Made by a program: the position numbers and the translations under genes. Positions 52,225 to 61,669 of a stretch of DNA of 64,000 bases are shown in pieces (the first letter of the stretch is position 1; each line of letters starts with the position of its first letter). The stretch covers positions 1 to 64,000 of the forward strand of contig JBBRRB010000018.1 in the NCBI GenBank assembly GCA_038225555.1. The letters run 5' to 3'. The notes under the pieces are model-generated. The model was not told the DNA's origin. It saw nothing but the letters and a program-made list of their open reading frames with translations, and ran no database searches. Source of the stretch: JANXQZ01 sp038225555. GTDB lineage: Bacteria > Acidobacteriota > Terriglobia > Bryobacterales > Bryobacteraceae.

Positions 52225-53070
52225 ATGATTCATAACTCGGTTCGTACGCTTCTATCAGGCCTGATCGATTACGCTGGACTTTTCCCACCGGCGGGGCTCG
52301 ATATGAAAACTGCCGTGCAGAACTATCTCAACTACCGGAAGGGCGAATTTGGCTGGGTATTGGGCCGATTCGTCGCGCCGGTATCGAGTTTGGAAGAAGT
52401 TCGAGCCGCAGCCGCCGGACAGCCAGTGGGAATTACCGCCCTGATCGTGGGCGATGCAGATGCCGAGATCCAAGCCGCTAAAAGCGCCGGCGTGGACTCG
52501 ATCGAGATGAAGGCCGGGACCCCGGCGCAGATTCGGGCGGCGGCCGAGCGGCTCCCTGAAGGATTGACCTGCTACATGGAGATTCCGCTGGCGCAGGATC
52601 CGCGCAAGAGCGTGGAAGCCATGGCCGAAGCCGGTGTGCGCGCAAAGGCCCGCACCGGAGGGTTAACGGTGGACGCTTTTCCGGGATCGCGCGATCTTGC
52701 ACGCTTTCTGCAGGCCTGCGTGGATGCGAACGTCGAGTTTAAAGTGACGGCGGGACTGCACCATCCCGTACGATCCTTGCAGGCGTTAAGCGACGAGCCC
52801 GATAGCCAATCGGTTGAAATGCACGGCTTCCTGAACGTGTTTCTTGCGGCTGCTTTCGTGCGGGCGGGAATGGAATCGGTCCAGGTCGTTCGCATGCTGG
52901 AGGACCAGCGGCCTGAATCGTTTCGTTTCGAGGAGGGCGGGGCAAGCTGGCGGGATGAGTATCTCGACGCCGGACAGTTGGCCGACACGAGAAAAAACGT
53001 CGCCATCGCTTTCGGATCCTGCTCGTTTGACGGTCCCATCGCGGAGTTGAAATCGCTTGGAATTTTATGA
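52225..53070 (+). CDS. Conserved protein of unknown function coupled to fumarylacetoacetase
   Basis: The 281-residue product begins MIHNSVRTLLSGLIDYAGLFPPAGLD. It contains repeated strand-helix units (GITALIVGDADAEI, GVDSIEMKAGTPAQIRAAAERL, LTCYMEIPLAQ, FKVTAGLHHPVRSL) that suggest a TIM barrel. It ends with AIAFGSCSFDGPIAELKSLGIL. No signal peptide and no named family are recognised. Its stop overlaps the fahA ATG (ATGA), so it probably assists the tyrosine/homogentisate catabolic step carried out by FahA. The coupling is visible; the role is inference. Confidence 0.8.
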   Translation: MIHNSVRTLLSGLIDYAGLFPPAGLDMKTAVQNYLNYRKGEFGWVLGRFVAPVSSLEEVRAAAAGQPVGITALIVGDADAEIQAAKSAGVDSIEMKAGTPAQIRAAAERLPEGLTCYMEIPLAQDPRKSVEAMAEAGVRAKARTGGLTVDAFPGSRDLARFLQACVDANVEFKVTAGLHHPVRSLQALSDEPDSQSVEMHGFLNVFLAAAFVRAGMESVQVVRMLEDQRPESFRFEEGGASWRDEYLDAGQLADTRKNVAIAFGSCSFDGPIAELKSLGIL

Positions 53071-54338
53071 ATGAAACGCTCGACACCGGCTTGAAGAGCT
53101 GGGTGGAAACCGCCAACGATCCTCTTACCGATTTCCCGATCCAGAACTTGCCGTTTGGAATTTTCAGGCGTCTCGGCACGCGCGATGCGGGGCGCATCGG
53201 CGTCGCTATCGGCGATCAGATTCTCGACCTTGCCGCCGCCGACGGAGGCGAGCCTCAATCGAGTTTGAACACTCTCATGGCGCGCGGGTCTGAATATAGC
53301 AGCGCGCTCAGGATGAAAATTTCGAGTTGGCTCCGTTTTGGCTCGAAAGATCGGGATCGGCTCGCAGCAGCGCTGACGCCCATGGAAGACTGCAAGATGC
53401 TGCTGCCTGTGCAGATCGGCGACTATACGGATTTCTATGCGTCTGCCTTCCACGCGACGAACGTGGGGCGGCTTTTCCGGCCCGACAATCCGCTGCTTCC
53501 GAATTATAAGTACGTGCCGATTGCCTATCATGGGCGAGCATCGTCCGTAGTGGTCAGCGACACGCCGGTCACCTGGCCCAGCGGGCAAACGAATCTATCG
53601 GCTGATCAGGCCCCGCAATTCGGCCCGAGCCAGCGGGTGGACTACGAAGTGGAACTTGGGTTTTATATCGGCACTGGCAATGCGTTGGGGGCGCCTGTTC
53701 AGATGGCCGACGCCGGAAACCGGATATTCGGATTTTCGTTGGTGAATGATTGGTCGGCTCGGGACATACAGGCGTGGGAGTATCAGCCGCTCGGTCCGTT
53801 CCTGGGTAAGAGCTTTGCCACCTCTGTGTCTCCCTGGGTGGTGACAACGGAAGCGTTATCGGGATTCCGAAGGGCGGCAAATGCGAGAGCCGAGGGCGAT
53901 CCGAAGCCGCTCGCATATCTGAGCGACGCGCACGATCAGCAGCACGGAGGTCTCGACATCGTTCTCGAGGTTTGGATCGAAACCGACGCAATGAGGCAAA
54001 CGGGAGCGAAACCTGTTCGCCTCAGCCGAGGCAATTTTCGCGACATGTATTGGACTGTTGCGCAGATGGTGGCACATCACACGAGCAACGGCTGCAACTT
54101 GCGCACCGGGGACTTGATTGCAAGCGGCACGGTTTCAGGGGAGGCTCCTGATGCACGTGGCTGTTTGCTCGAGTTGACTCGCGGGGGGGCGGAACCGATT
54201 CAACTTCCCGCAGGTGAAACGCGCCGATTTTTGCAGGATGGCGATGAGATCATCTTGCGGGCACGTTGCGAGAGGGATGGCGCGGTGCCGATCGGGTTTG
54301 GCGAATGTCGCGGGAGAGTTACCAGCAAGCCTTGGTGA
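53067..54338 (+). CDS. fahA: Fumarylacetoacetase
   Basis: The 423-residue enzyme performs the last step of tyrosine/homogentisate degradation, hydrolysing fumarylacetoacetate to fumarate and acetoacetate. It begins LTDFPIQNLPFGIFRR, the family N-terminus. It has DYTDFYASAFHATNVGRLFR, YHGRASSVVVS, DYEVELGFYIG (metal-binding acidic pair), FSLVNDWSARDIQAWEYQPLG in two parts, and the C-terminal GDLIASGTVSG and LRARCERDGAVPIGFGE. The length matches mammalian-type FAH. Other tyrosine-catabolic genes are not in the window. Confidence 0.95.
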   Translation: MNETLDTGLKSWVETANDPLTDFPIQNLPFGIFRRLGTRDAGRIGVAIGDQILDLAAADGGEPQSSLNTLMARGSEYSSALRMKISSWLRFGSKDRDRLAAALTPMEDCKMLLPVQIGDYTDFYASAFHATNVGRLFRPDNPLLPNYKYVPIAYHGRASSVVVSDTPVTWPSGQTNLSADQAPQFGPSQRVDYEVELGFYIGTGNALGAPVQMADAGNRIFGFSLVNDWSARDIQAWEYQPLGPFLGKSFATSVSPWVVTTEALSGFRRAANARAEGDPKPLAYLSDAHDQQHGGLDIVLEVWIETDAMRQTGAKPVRLSRGNFRDMYWTVAQMVAHHTSNGCNLRTGDLIASGTVSGEAPDARGCLLELTRGGAEPIQLPAGETRRFLQDGDEIILRARCERDGAVPIGFGECRGRVTSKPW

Positions 54339-54376
54339 TTCGGTTGTGATATCTTCCGTTGCAGATGGGGTTATCA

Positions 54377-57300
54377 ATGCATTTAAAGATACTGCTTCGG
54401 AATTTTCCGTTCTTGCTCGTCGGCCTACTCGTCGCGCAGACGAATCGCGGCGGTATCAGCGGAAACGTGACGGATGCGAGCGGGGGAGCCGTTCCCAGTG
54501 CCGCCGTGGTCATCGTCAACGCCGGAACGAATGAGACCCGTAGGCTCAAAACCAGCGACCAGGGCAGCTTCATCCAGGAAAATTTGGATCCGGTCACTTA
54601 CCGTATTGAAGTCTCGGCCCCCGGTTTTAAGAAGGCTGTCCTTGAAAACGTCAAGGTCGATACCTCAACCGTGGTAACTGCCAACGTCGTTCTGCAGACC
54701 GGCGATGTGGCCACCGAGGTCACCGTTACAGCGAATGCCGCGGTGCTCAACACCGAGTCCGGAACGCTTGGTCAAACCATCAGCTCGCGCCTTCTGAACG
54801 AAACGCCGCTACCTACCCGCAGTGTTCTTGACTTGGCGGTCACCATCGGCAACATTACCGGCGATGTGGGCACATCGGATCCTCAGTTGAGCGGGGGCGC
54901 GCCGCTCCCAGGGTTCAATCTGCAAGCGAACGGCGGCCGAGCCGGCAGCACAAATCTGCTCGCGGATGGAATCAATAACACGGGTGTCGGACTGGCGCGC
55001 GAGGCCGTCTCCTTTTCGCCCGAAACCGTGCAAGAGTTCACGGTTCAAACCAACGGTTTCGACGCTCAGTATGGCAAAAGCGGCGGCGGAATCATCAGCA
55101 TCACTACTAAGTCCGGAACGAACGACTTTAACGGCTTAGCTCTCTGGTACAACCGCAATCCCGCCGCTAACGCTTCGCCCTTTACGCAAGCCACAGTGAA
55201 TCGGCCAGTAAACAATCTCCGCTGGAATCAATTCGATGGGCAGCTAGGCGGTCCCGTCGTCATCCCGAAACTTTACAATGGTCGGAACAAGACTTTCTTC
55301 TTCTTCGCCGGCGAGCCGCGCTATGAAAGCGACAAGCAGCAGCAGCTAGCCACTGTTCCAACCGATGCCATGCGCGCCGGCGATTTCAGCAACCTGGTCC
55401 AGCTCAACGGTCAGAACGCTTATGTCCCAACCAGTCTCCAGAGCAAGTTTCCTGCGGCGGCTTTTCTTCCCAATAACAACACCAAGATTTACAACCAATT
55501 CGTTCAAGCAGGCAATCAGTTGTTGATCGCTCCGCTCGCCACCGGAGCCATTTATCCGCAGTTTCCCGGCAATGTAATCCCGGCTTCTTTGCTTGACCCA
55601 ACGGCTCTGAAACTTCTGAAATACGTTCCCAAGTCCAACACTCCCTACTTTCTGGATGGTAACGGGACCTTGCAGGACTACGTCACTTATCAATACTTAA
55701 GCAATGACAGCACTCGTTACAACACTAAAATCGATCACAATTTCGGCGATAAGAATCACCTCAGTTTTCGCTGGACCACGGTCCCGGTAGTCGGTATCAG
55801 CGCGAACGACCCGGCTTATCCGACTAATGGAAACAGCGGCTCCTATAGCAGGTCAAGCCAGTACACGTTAAGCGATACACAGATTATCTCGCCGACCGTA
55901 GTGAACGAGCTTCGGCTTGCGTACACCCGAGCCGATTTCAGCGGCCAGTTATCGCCTCAGTACGACGTCAATTCCGGACAGAATCTGAGCCGTGAGAACG
56001 GGCTTCCGAGTCTGACAAAGGGTGGCCTGCCGTTGATCAATATCTATGACAACGGGAACAGTCCCGCCAATATCGGATCGCAGCCATCGACGTTAGGCTA
56101 TAGCTTGGAGCAGCAATATGAAATCGCCGATAACGTTTACGTTACGCGCGGCGCGAGCACCTGGAAATTTGGCGTGGATCTCTCTCGCGCACTCCTGAAC
56201 GCCGAGTCGCTCTACAGCATTGATGGCGGTAATTATCAATTCAGGTATGTCCAGACGGATCAGACTGGAGCCGCTGGCACTCAGTCGGCCATCGGCGGAA
56301 ACCCGGTTGCCAGCTTTCTTCTCGGCGTTCCACAGTCTATCGTTCTCGCCAACACGGCCATTCCTTACTATTATCGATGGAACGCCGCTGCAGGGTACGT
56401 GCAAAATGACTGGCGCATGAGATCGAATCTCACGGTCAATGTCGGCCTGCGCTACTCGCTGCAACTCCCGCGCATCGAGAAGAATAACCTGCAGGGTTTC
56501 CTCGATCCTTCTCAGGCCAAGACCGTCCAACTGCCGACACCTTGCCAGCTTCCCGATTGCCTTCCTGCTTCCGCTTCCACGGGGCTTCCCGTAGTTACGC
56601 AGGCTTCGGTGATCCCCTTCGCGTTTTCTGGATATGGCGGCCGCTCGCCCTACCTCACGCCGATTCACTGGCTTGATTTTGAACCGCGGATCGGCTTCGC
56701 GTATAGCCCCAGGCTCTCAATTTTGCAGAACTGGGTGGTCCGCGGCGGCTACGGAATCTCGCACTCGCCTCTGACTGGCCAGAATCGCAATCCGGTTCCC
56801 AACTTCACCTCCGGCGCGGCCAATTATGGCGAGACTGCTGGACAGACGTACACCACGCCGGTGGTCGCCAGCGACGGAACAACGGGTATCCCGGTCACCC
56901 GCCTGTCTTCGAATCCGCCGTATGTCCCGGCCATACAAGTGAAGCAGGTGTTGGGACTGAATGACAATCCGAGCGGCCTAGTCTACAATGCGGCAGTTAA
57001 TTTTCCGGGCAGCACCCAGACCGGTGAAACGGCCATCCCTTATGTACAGAATTGGAGTCTTTCGCTGCAACGACAAGTGGGATCGCGCGGACTCCTGGAA
57101 CTTTCTTATGCGGGGGCGAAGGGTACGCATCTCTTCATGCCGTCCGTGGTCCTGAACAGCCCGCCTGCCAGTTACCTGGCGTCGTTGATTTACCTGAATG
57201 TCAAAGCGAGCACTACAGTAGCCGATCCCCTCGGGCGAAAGAATTCGAGCGGCGGAGCGCTGACTGTTCCGCTATACTCGCTCGACTCGCGCTATCTCGG

Positions 57301-58444
57301 CTATTCCGGGGTCAGCAGTTTTGGCGATGCATCGGGAAACAGCAGTTTCAACTCGGCTCTCGTGAGTTATCGCTGGCAAGCGAATCATCTTACGATGTAC
57401 ACCAATTTCCGCTGGTCCAAGTCTCTCGACAATGCTTCGGACGCCAGCCCGGACAAGAACTCTCTGACTACGGGCAGTGTGGGCGGGGGGCAATACAGTT
57501 TTGGCGCAACTGCCGCGAGCGACCGTTCGGTATCTACCTATAATATTCCCTACGCCTGGAACCTAGTGGCGGTTTACGACCTTCCGTTTGGACAGGGTCA
57601 GCCGTTCGGAGCCAACGCCTGGAAGCCTTTGCAGTTCGCGCTGGGCAACTGGAATGTGTCGGGCGTGGAGCGGATGACGACCGGCTATCCCTTTACTCCC
57701 ACGATCGCGACCGACACTTATATAGACACTACTCACACACATGAGATTCGTCCGAATATTGTGGCGGGAGTTCCGCTTATCAACCCGGACTGGAAGCGCA
57801 GTTGCCCGACTGGCAATCTATGCGCCCCCTATGTGAATTACTCCGCCTTTGAATTGCCTCCAGCCGGTCAGCTCGGAAACGCTCCGCGCACCATTCCCGG
57901 CATAACCGGCCCACTTGTCCAGACCCTGGATTTATCCGTGCAGAAGAATTTTAAGATTGGCGAGAAGCGCAGAATCCAGTTTCGCGTGGATGCGCTGAAC
58001 GCACTGAATCACCCAGTGTTTCGCACAGCGGCCAATGTGGGTGGCGGCACCGATCTGTTCGGCAATTATCCCAGTTTGACGTGGACACCGGCGACTTTGC
58101 AGACCGTGTACAACTTGTGGGCTGCCGCGAATCCGGCCACTGCCTTTCCGATCACGGATCCGCGCGGGGCAGCCGCCCTGGCGAGCTTTCAAAATACGGT
58201 GCTCTCGCAGCAGAACGCTAACAATGCTTTGCCGAACAACTACTATACGACTCAGCTTCCCGCGCACTTCAGCAGCACCTTGGCTAACTCCTTTAATATT
58301 CTCGATCCCACCGGCAATGGCTTTAAGTATTATGAGATTCGCAACAATCTCAACTCCGGCAACTTGATCGGCGGAGGACTGCAAAACAATACGCGGTTGA
58401 ACCAGCAGCGCTATCTGCAATTCGGAATTAAGATCTACTTTTGA
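54377..58444 (+). CDS. Oar-like TonB-dependent receptor (large)
   Basis: The ATG at 54377, with GGGG 8 bases before it, gives about 1355 residues; an ATG at 54365 is possible. After the signal peptide (PFLLVGLLVAQ) come a CarboxypepD_reg domain (GISGNVTDASGGAVPSAAV), a plug with ETPLPTRSVLDLAVTIGN and NLLADGINNTGV, and a long barrel ending YLQFGIKIYF. It is 13 bp upstream of nothing but its downstream neighbour is the PL22-like gene at 58449, 4 bp after its stop. That makes it the probable outer-membrane uptake component of a pectin-use locus. The ligand is inferred only. Confidence 0.9.
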   Translation: MHLKILLRNFPFLLVGLLVAQTNRGGISGNVTDASGGAVPSAAVVIVNAGTNETRRLKTSDQGSFIQENLDPVTYRIEVSAPGFKKAVLENVKVDTSTVVTANVVLQTGDVATEVTVTANAAVLNTESGTLGQTISSRLLNETPLPTRSVLDLAVTIGNITGDVGTSDPQLSGGAPLPGFNLQANGGRAGSTNLLADGINNTGVGLAREAVSFSPETVQEFTVQTNGFDAQYGKSGGGIISITTKSGTNDFNGLALWYNRNPAANASPFTQATVNRPVNNLRWNQFDGQLGGPVVIPKLYNGRNKTFFFFAGEPRYESDKQQQLATVPTDAMRAGDFSNLVQLNGQNAYVPTSLQSKFPAAAFLPNNNTKIYNQFVQAGNQLLIAPLATGAIYPQFPGNVIPASLLDPTALKLLKYVPKSNTPYFLDGNGTLQDYVTYQYLSNDSTRYNTKIDHNFGDKNHLSFRWTTVPVVGISANDPAYPTNGNSGSYSRSSQYTLSDTQIISPTVVNELRLAYTRADFSGQLSPQYDVNSGQNLSRENGLPSLTKGGLPLINIYDNGNSPANIGSQPSTLGYSLEQQYEIADNVYVTRGASTWKFGVDLSRALLNAESLYSIDGGNYQFRYVQTDQTGAAGTQSAIGGNPVASFLLGVPQSIVLANTAIPYYYRWNAAAGYVQNDWRMRSNLTVNVGLRYSLQLPRIEKNNLQGFLDPSQAKTVQLPTPCQLPDCLPASASTGLPVVTQASVIPFAFSGYGGRSPYLTPIHWLDFEPRIGFAYSPRLSILQNWVVRGGYGISHSPLTGQNRNPVPNFTSGAANYGETAGQTYTTPVVASDGTTGIPVTRLSSNPPYVPAIQVKQVLGLNDNPSGLVYNAAVNFPGSTQTGETAIPYVQNWSLSLQRQVGSRGLLELSYAGAKGTHLFMPSVVLNSPPASYLASLIYLNVKASTTVADPLGRKNSSGGALTVPLYSLDSRYLGYSGVSSFGDASGNSSFNSALVSYRWQANHLTMYTNFRWSKSLDNASDASPDKNSLTTGSVGGGQYSFGATAASDRSVSTYNIPYAWNLVAVYDLPFGQGQPFGANAWKPLQFALGNWNVSGVERMTTGYPFTPTIATDTYIDTTHTHEIRPNIVAGVPLINPDWKRSCPTGNLCAPYVNYSAFELPPAGQLGNAPRTIPGITGPLVQTLDLSVQKNFKIGEKRRIQFRVDALNALNHPVFRTAANVGGGTDLFGNYPSLTWTPATLQTVYNLWAAANPATAFPITDPRGAAALASFQNTVLSQQNANNALPNNYYTTQLPAHFSSTLANSFNILDPTGNGFKYYEIRNNLNSGNLIGGGLQNNTRLNQQRYLQFGIKIYF

Positions 58445-58448
58445 TCGC

Positions 58449-59690
58449 ATGCGTCACCTTCAAACATCGACCATTTGCGTCCTGATTGCGGGATGTGTTC
58501 TGGCCGGCGCAGCCGATGAGCCGCCGAAGACTTGGGTTGATCCGGATACCGGACACCGGATCGTTCGCCTGACGGATGAGCCGAATAGCGCCAGTCTCTA
58601 CTTCAATCAAAACGGATACACGGCGGACGGGCTGAAGATGGTGTTTACCACGCCCGAGGGTATCTCTTCTCTCGACCTCAAGACAGGTGTCGCCAAATCG
58701 GTTGTTACCGGAAAGGTTCGGGTAATCGTAACCGGGCGCAAGACGCAGAACGTTTACTATCTCAAGTTTGGATCTGTGTTTGGGACTGATGTCGATTCCG
58801 GTGTGACGCGCGAGATTGCAAAACTCCTTCCCGGTGGATCGGTTGCAACTGTGAATGCCGACGAGACGCTGCTGGCGGGAACTTACATCGAAGGACCACG
58901 CGCAGGAGCCCCAGGGCAAATAAGAGCTCCTGAGGGACCTCAGATTCTAGACCAGCCCTTGAGCAAGGGTCAGATGATGGAACAGCGCTTGGCGGCGCAC
59001 CTACCGATGGCCATGTTCACCATCGACGTAAGAACGGGCGAAATGAAGGTGCTCCATCAGGCGACCGATTGGTTGAACCATCTGGAATTTTCGCCTACCG
59101 ATCCCCGTCTTCTTATGTTCTGCCATGAAGGCCCGTGGCATAAGGTGGACCGCATCTGGACCATCCGTACCGACACCGGCAAGATCACTAAGATCCATAC
59201 TCGAACAATGGCCATGGAGATATTCGGTCATGAGTTCTGGAGCGCCGACGGCAAGACAATTTGGTATGACCTGCAGACTCCGCGCGGCGAAGATTTCTGG
59301 TTAGCGGGGTACAACGTAGAGACTCAGGAACGAACTTGGTATCACTTGCAGCGGAACGAATGGTCTATCCATTTCAACGTCAGCCGCGACGGCAAGTTGT
59401 TCTGCGGAGACGGAGGAGATCCAGGGCAGGTGGCGCATGCGCCGGACGGCCAATGGATCTACCTTTTCCGCCCCGAGTTGGCCGCTCTGAAGGGTCTGGA
59501 TGACAGGAACTTCGTGAAGCCAGGCGTTTTGCATGCCGAGCGCCTGGTGAACATGGCGAAGCATCGCTACCGGCTGGAGCCCAACGTCAGCTTTTCCCCC
59601 GACCAGAAGTGGATCATCTTCCGGTCAAACATGTTGGGGCCGACTTACGCCTTCGCCGTCGAAATCGCCAAAGCCGACTCCGCTAAATAG
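58449..59690 (+). CDS. Oligogalacturonate-lyase-like beta-propeller protein (PL22)
   Basis: The 413-residue exported protein has an N-terminus MRHLQTSTICVLIAGC containing a lipobox-like IAGC, so it may be a lipoprotein. The beta-propeller sequence DPDTGHRIVRLTDEP, YFNQNGYTADGLKMVFTT, DWLNHLEFSPTDPRLLMFCHEGP and GHEFWSADGKTIWYDLQ matches the oligogalacturonate lyase (PL22) pattern, including the conserved H-x-E-G-P and G-H-E-F-W segments. These cleave digalacturonate from pectin breakdown. It follows the TonB receptor gene by 4 bp and converges on RGAE-like genes, overlapping the first by 46 bp. Confidence 0.8.
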   Translation: MRHLQTSTICVLIAGCVLAGAADEPPKTWVDPDTGHRIVRLTDEPNSASLYFNQNGYTADGLKMVFTTPEGISSLDLKTGVAKSVVTGKVRVIVTGRKTQNVYYLKFGSVFGTDVDSGVTREIAKLLPGGSVATVNADETLLAGTYIEGPRAGAPGQIRAPEGPQILDQPLSKGQMMEQRLAAHLPMAMFTIDVRTGEMKVLHQATDWLNHLEFSPTDPRLLMFCHEGPWHKVDRIWTIRTDTGKITKIHTRTMAMEIFGHEFWSADGKTIWYDLQTPRGEDFWLAGYNVETQERTWYHLQRNEWSIHFNVSRDGKLFCGDGGDPGQVAHAPDGQWIYLFRPELAALKGLDDRNFVKPGVLHAERLVNMAKHRYRLEPNVSFSPDQKWIIFRSNMLGPTYAFAVEIAKADSAK

Positions 59691-60451
59691 GCGGCCAGCG
59701 GATTGGGTCGTAATTGCGCGAGACCGGCGATCACCCAAGCCGCGTTCAGTTCCGCGCCCGCGAGGGTAGTGTGCGTGTGCTCGTCGGCGAACAGGGACTC
59801 TACCCTTTCCGGCCCGAGCTCTTCGTAGCGCTTGGCGATGAGTTCATTTAAATCCAGGAAAGGTACCTCTTGCCGGCTGGCGACTTCGGCCGCCCATCCA
59901 GCGTACGTGTCTTTTGATCGGACTACCTTGCCGTCCTTCCAAATCTTGCGAGGTATTGGCGAGCAAACCACCGGCGTGGCACCCTTCGCTTTCGTTCCGG
60001 TCACGAACTGATCCATGTACCAGCCGAAGGTATGCACCACCTCGTGCTTTTTTGTGATCGGGTTGTCGATCTCCCTGGTTTCATCGCCGATGCCGGGCAG
60101 GGAACCTCGCGCTCGGGTGGGCTCGTCAGGGGCGCTGCCGTCGTTGTGGCCGAATTGCATCATGAGCACGTCGCCGCTCTTGAGGGCGGCCAGCACTTGC
60201 TCCCACTGTCCGCCGGTATAGTACGTGCGGCTGCTGCGTCCGCCGAGAGCACGGTTCATCAGCTTGATCCTGGTTGGGTCAAGGTATTGCGCCAGCGGCT
60301 CGCCCCAGCCCCATTGGCCGTTCGCTCCATCGCCCTTTCCATTGCGCACCGTGGAGTCACCGATCAGGATGAGCGAGGGTAAGTCCTGCGCCCAAACGCG
60401 GTTCACGCAGAGCATGGGAAGCGTAGCAAACAATCGTCGACTAATTACCAT
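59645..60451 (-). CDS. Secreted rhamnogalacturonan-acetylesterase-like SGNH hydrolase (CE12)
   Basis: The ATG at 60451 gives 268 residues with a signal sequence (MVISRRLFATLPMLCVNRVWAQ, likely Tat-type by SRRLF). Block I is LILIGDSTVRNGKGD (nucleophile Ser33), the oxyanion GHND is at 101-104, and the last block reads FADEHTHTTLAGAEL. Where fungal RGAE has Asp-x-x-His, this protein has Glu224 before His227. The enzyme would remove acetyl groups from rhamnogalacturonan. It overlaps the upstream RGAE-like gene by 11 bp and belongs to the same unit. Confidence 0.83.
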   Translation of the reverse strand: MVISRRLFATLPMLCVNRVWAQDLPSLILIGDSTVRNGKGDGANGQWGWGEPLAQYLDPTRIKLMNRALGGRSSRTYYTGGQWEQVLAALKSGDVLMMQFGHNDGSAPDEPTRARGSLPGIGDETREIDNPITKKHEVVHTFGWYMDQFVTGTKAKGATPVVCSPIPRKIWKDGKVVRSKDTYAGWAAEVASRQEVPFLDLNELIAKRYEELGPERVESLFADEHTHTTLAGAELNAAWVIAGLAQLRPNPLAAYLAESALAISTAKA

Positions 60452-61652
60452 AGGGTTTCGAACTTGATGCTGACGGGCTCGCCGGGACCGCGAAGTCAGC
60501 AATAGAATCGGGATGCGCTGGATCGAATGGCGGCACGTCGCGCGCGAGGTTATTGCGCAGGTCCAGCTCGCTTTTCCGGATGCCTTCCACGACGCAGCGG
60601 GCCAGCTCATAGCTGCCGTAGTTATTGTGGTGCGTCGCGTCGCCCGGTGCAAACGCCTCCCGCGCGTGCGCCGGGCCGATCGCCTCGTATAAGGTCTTGC
60701 TCATTGCATTCAAGTCGATCAGAGTGACCTCGTCCTCCCTCGCGATCTGCCGGACCGCGTCCGGGAAATCTCCTAGCGAGTTCGTAATCTGGCCTTCCGG
60801 ATCGAATGTAAGCCGTTGGACCGGAGTGATCAGGACGGGTGTTGCGCCGTGCTCGCGCGCTCCCGCTATCATTTGCTTGAGGAATGCGCTGTAGCTGGTG
60901 AAGGCACCGGCTCCGGGGGACTTGTCCTTTTGATCGTTGTGACCCATTTGGATAAACAAATAGTCGCCAGGCTTGATGACGCTCGTGATCTTCGAGAACC
61001 GATTCTCCCCGATGAATGAGCGCAGGGACTCACCTGATTCGCCGTGATTGGCGACGACTACTTTGTCATCGAAGAAGCGGGTGATCATCTGGCCCCAGCT
61101 ATTGAACGGCTCCCTCGGCTGATCCGTAGAGGTGGAATCGCCCGCAATAAAAATGGTCGGGACATCGCTGACAGGTTCGATCAGGATCTCGCGCACGGCC
61201 GGATGAGTTCCGCCGAATTCCAGAGTCAGTTTATTGTCCCAGGCCCACGCCTCGATGGTCTTCTCGCGATCCTTGAGTTTCACTGTGCCGCCACCTGAAA
61301 TCTGAGGAGTTCGGACATTCACCAGGAAGGTTTCTCGCTGGATTTGCCCCGGTTCGGTGGTTACATTCTCCAGCATAAGACGCCGCAGTTCCGCTTTTAC
61401 CGTAGTGCGCGACTCGCGAGTCTCGTCCCCGAGCGCGAGGGTGACGCGATAGTTTCCTTCGGGAACCGCAACGGAAAAATAGAAAGTGGAATCGGTTGTC
61501 AGGCCGGGCGTGGGTTCAAACCCGAATCCACGTTCCGCTGTGTAAGGGGAGCGGGGCTCACCTGAACCGAATGTGAAACGCAGCGGACCGGCTACGCTAT
61601 ACCCGGTCGCGACATAAAGGACGGTTGCCAGAGCCAAACCTTGCGGAGGCAT
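60441..61652 (-). CDS. Rhamnogalacturonan-acetylesterase-like SGNH hydrolase with N-terminal beta domain
   Basis: A 403-residue exported enzyme. The first 150 residues form a beta-rich module (RFTFGSGEPRSPY, STFYFSVAVPEGNYRVTLALGD, AWAWDNKLTLEFGG), probably a carbohydrate-binding domain. The catalytic part follows: PTIFIAGDSTSTDQ (nucleophile Ser), SWGQMITRFF, the ANHGESGESLRSF block, IQMGHNDQKDKSP and FAPGDATHHNNYGSYE with Asp and His. This is the usual CE12 layout. It is upstream of, and overlaps, the second RGAE-like gene. A tandem pair suggests acetylated pectin side chains as substrate. Confidence 0.85.
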   Translation of the reverse strand: MPPQGLALATVLYVATGYSVAGPLRFTFGSGEPRSPYTAERGFGFEPTPGLTTDSTFYFSVAVPEGNYRVTLALGDETRESRTTVKAELRRLMLENVTTEPGQIQRETFLVNVRTPQISGGGTVKLKDREKTIEAWAWDNKLTLEFGGTHPAVREILIEPVSDVPTIFIAGDSTSTDQPREPFNSWGQMITRFFDDKVVVANHGESGESLRSFIGENRFSKITSVIKPGDYLFIQMGHNDQKDKSPGAGAFTSYSAFLKQMIAGAREHGATPVLITPVQRLTFDPEGQITNSLGDFPDAVRQIAREDEVTLIDLNAMSKTLYEAIGPAHAREAFAPGDATHHNNYGSYELARCVVEGIRKSELDLRNNLARDVPPFDPAHPDSIADFAVPASPSASSSKPYGN

Positions 61653-61669
61653 ATAGCCATAGCATAGCT

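Noticed and set aside
52572..53588. A 338-codon minus-strand frame opposite the unknown gene/fahA junction
   Set aside because: Antisense to two strongly supported, overlapping genes; no motif.
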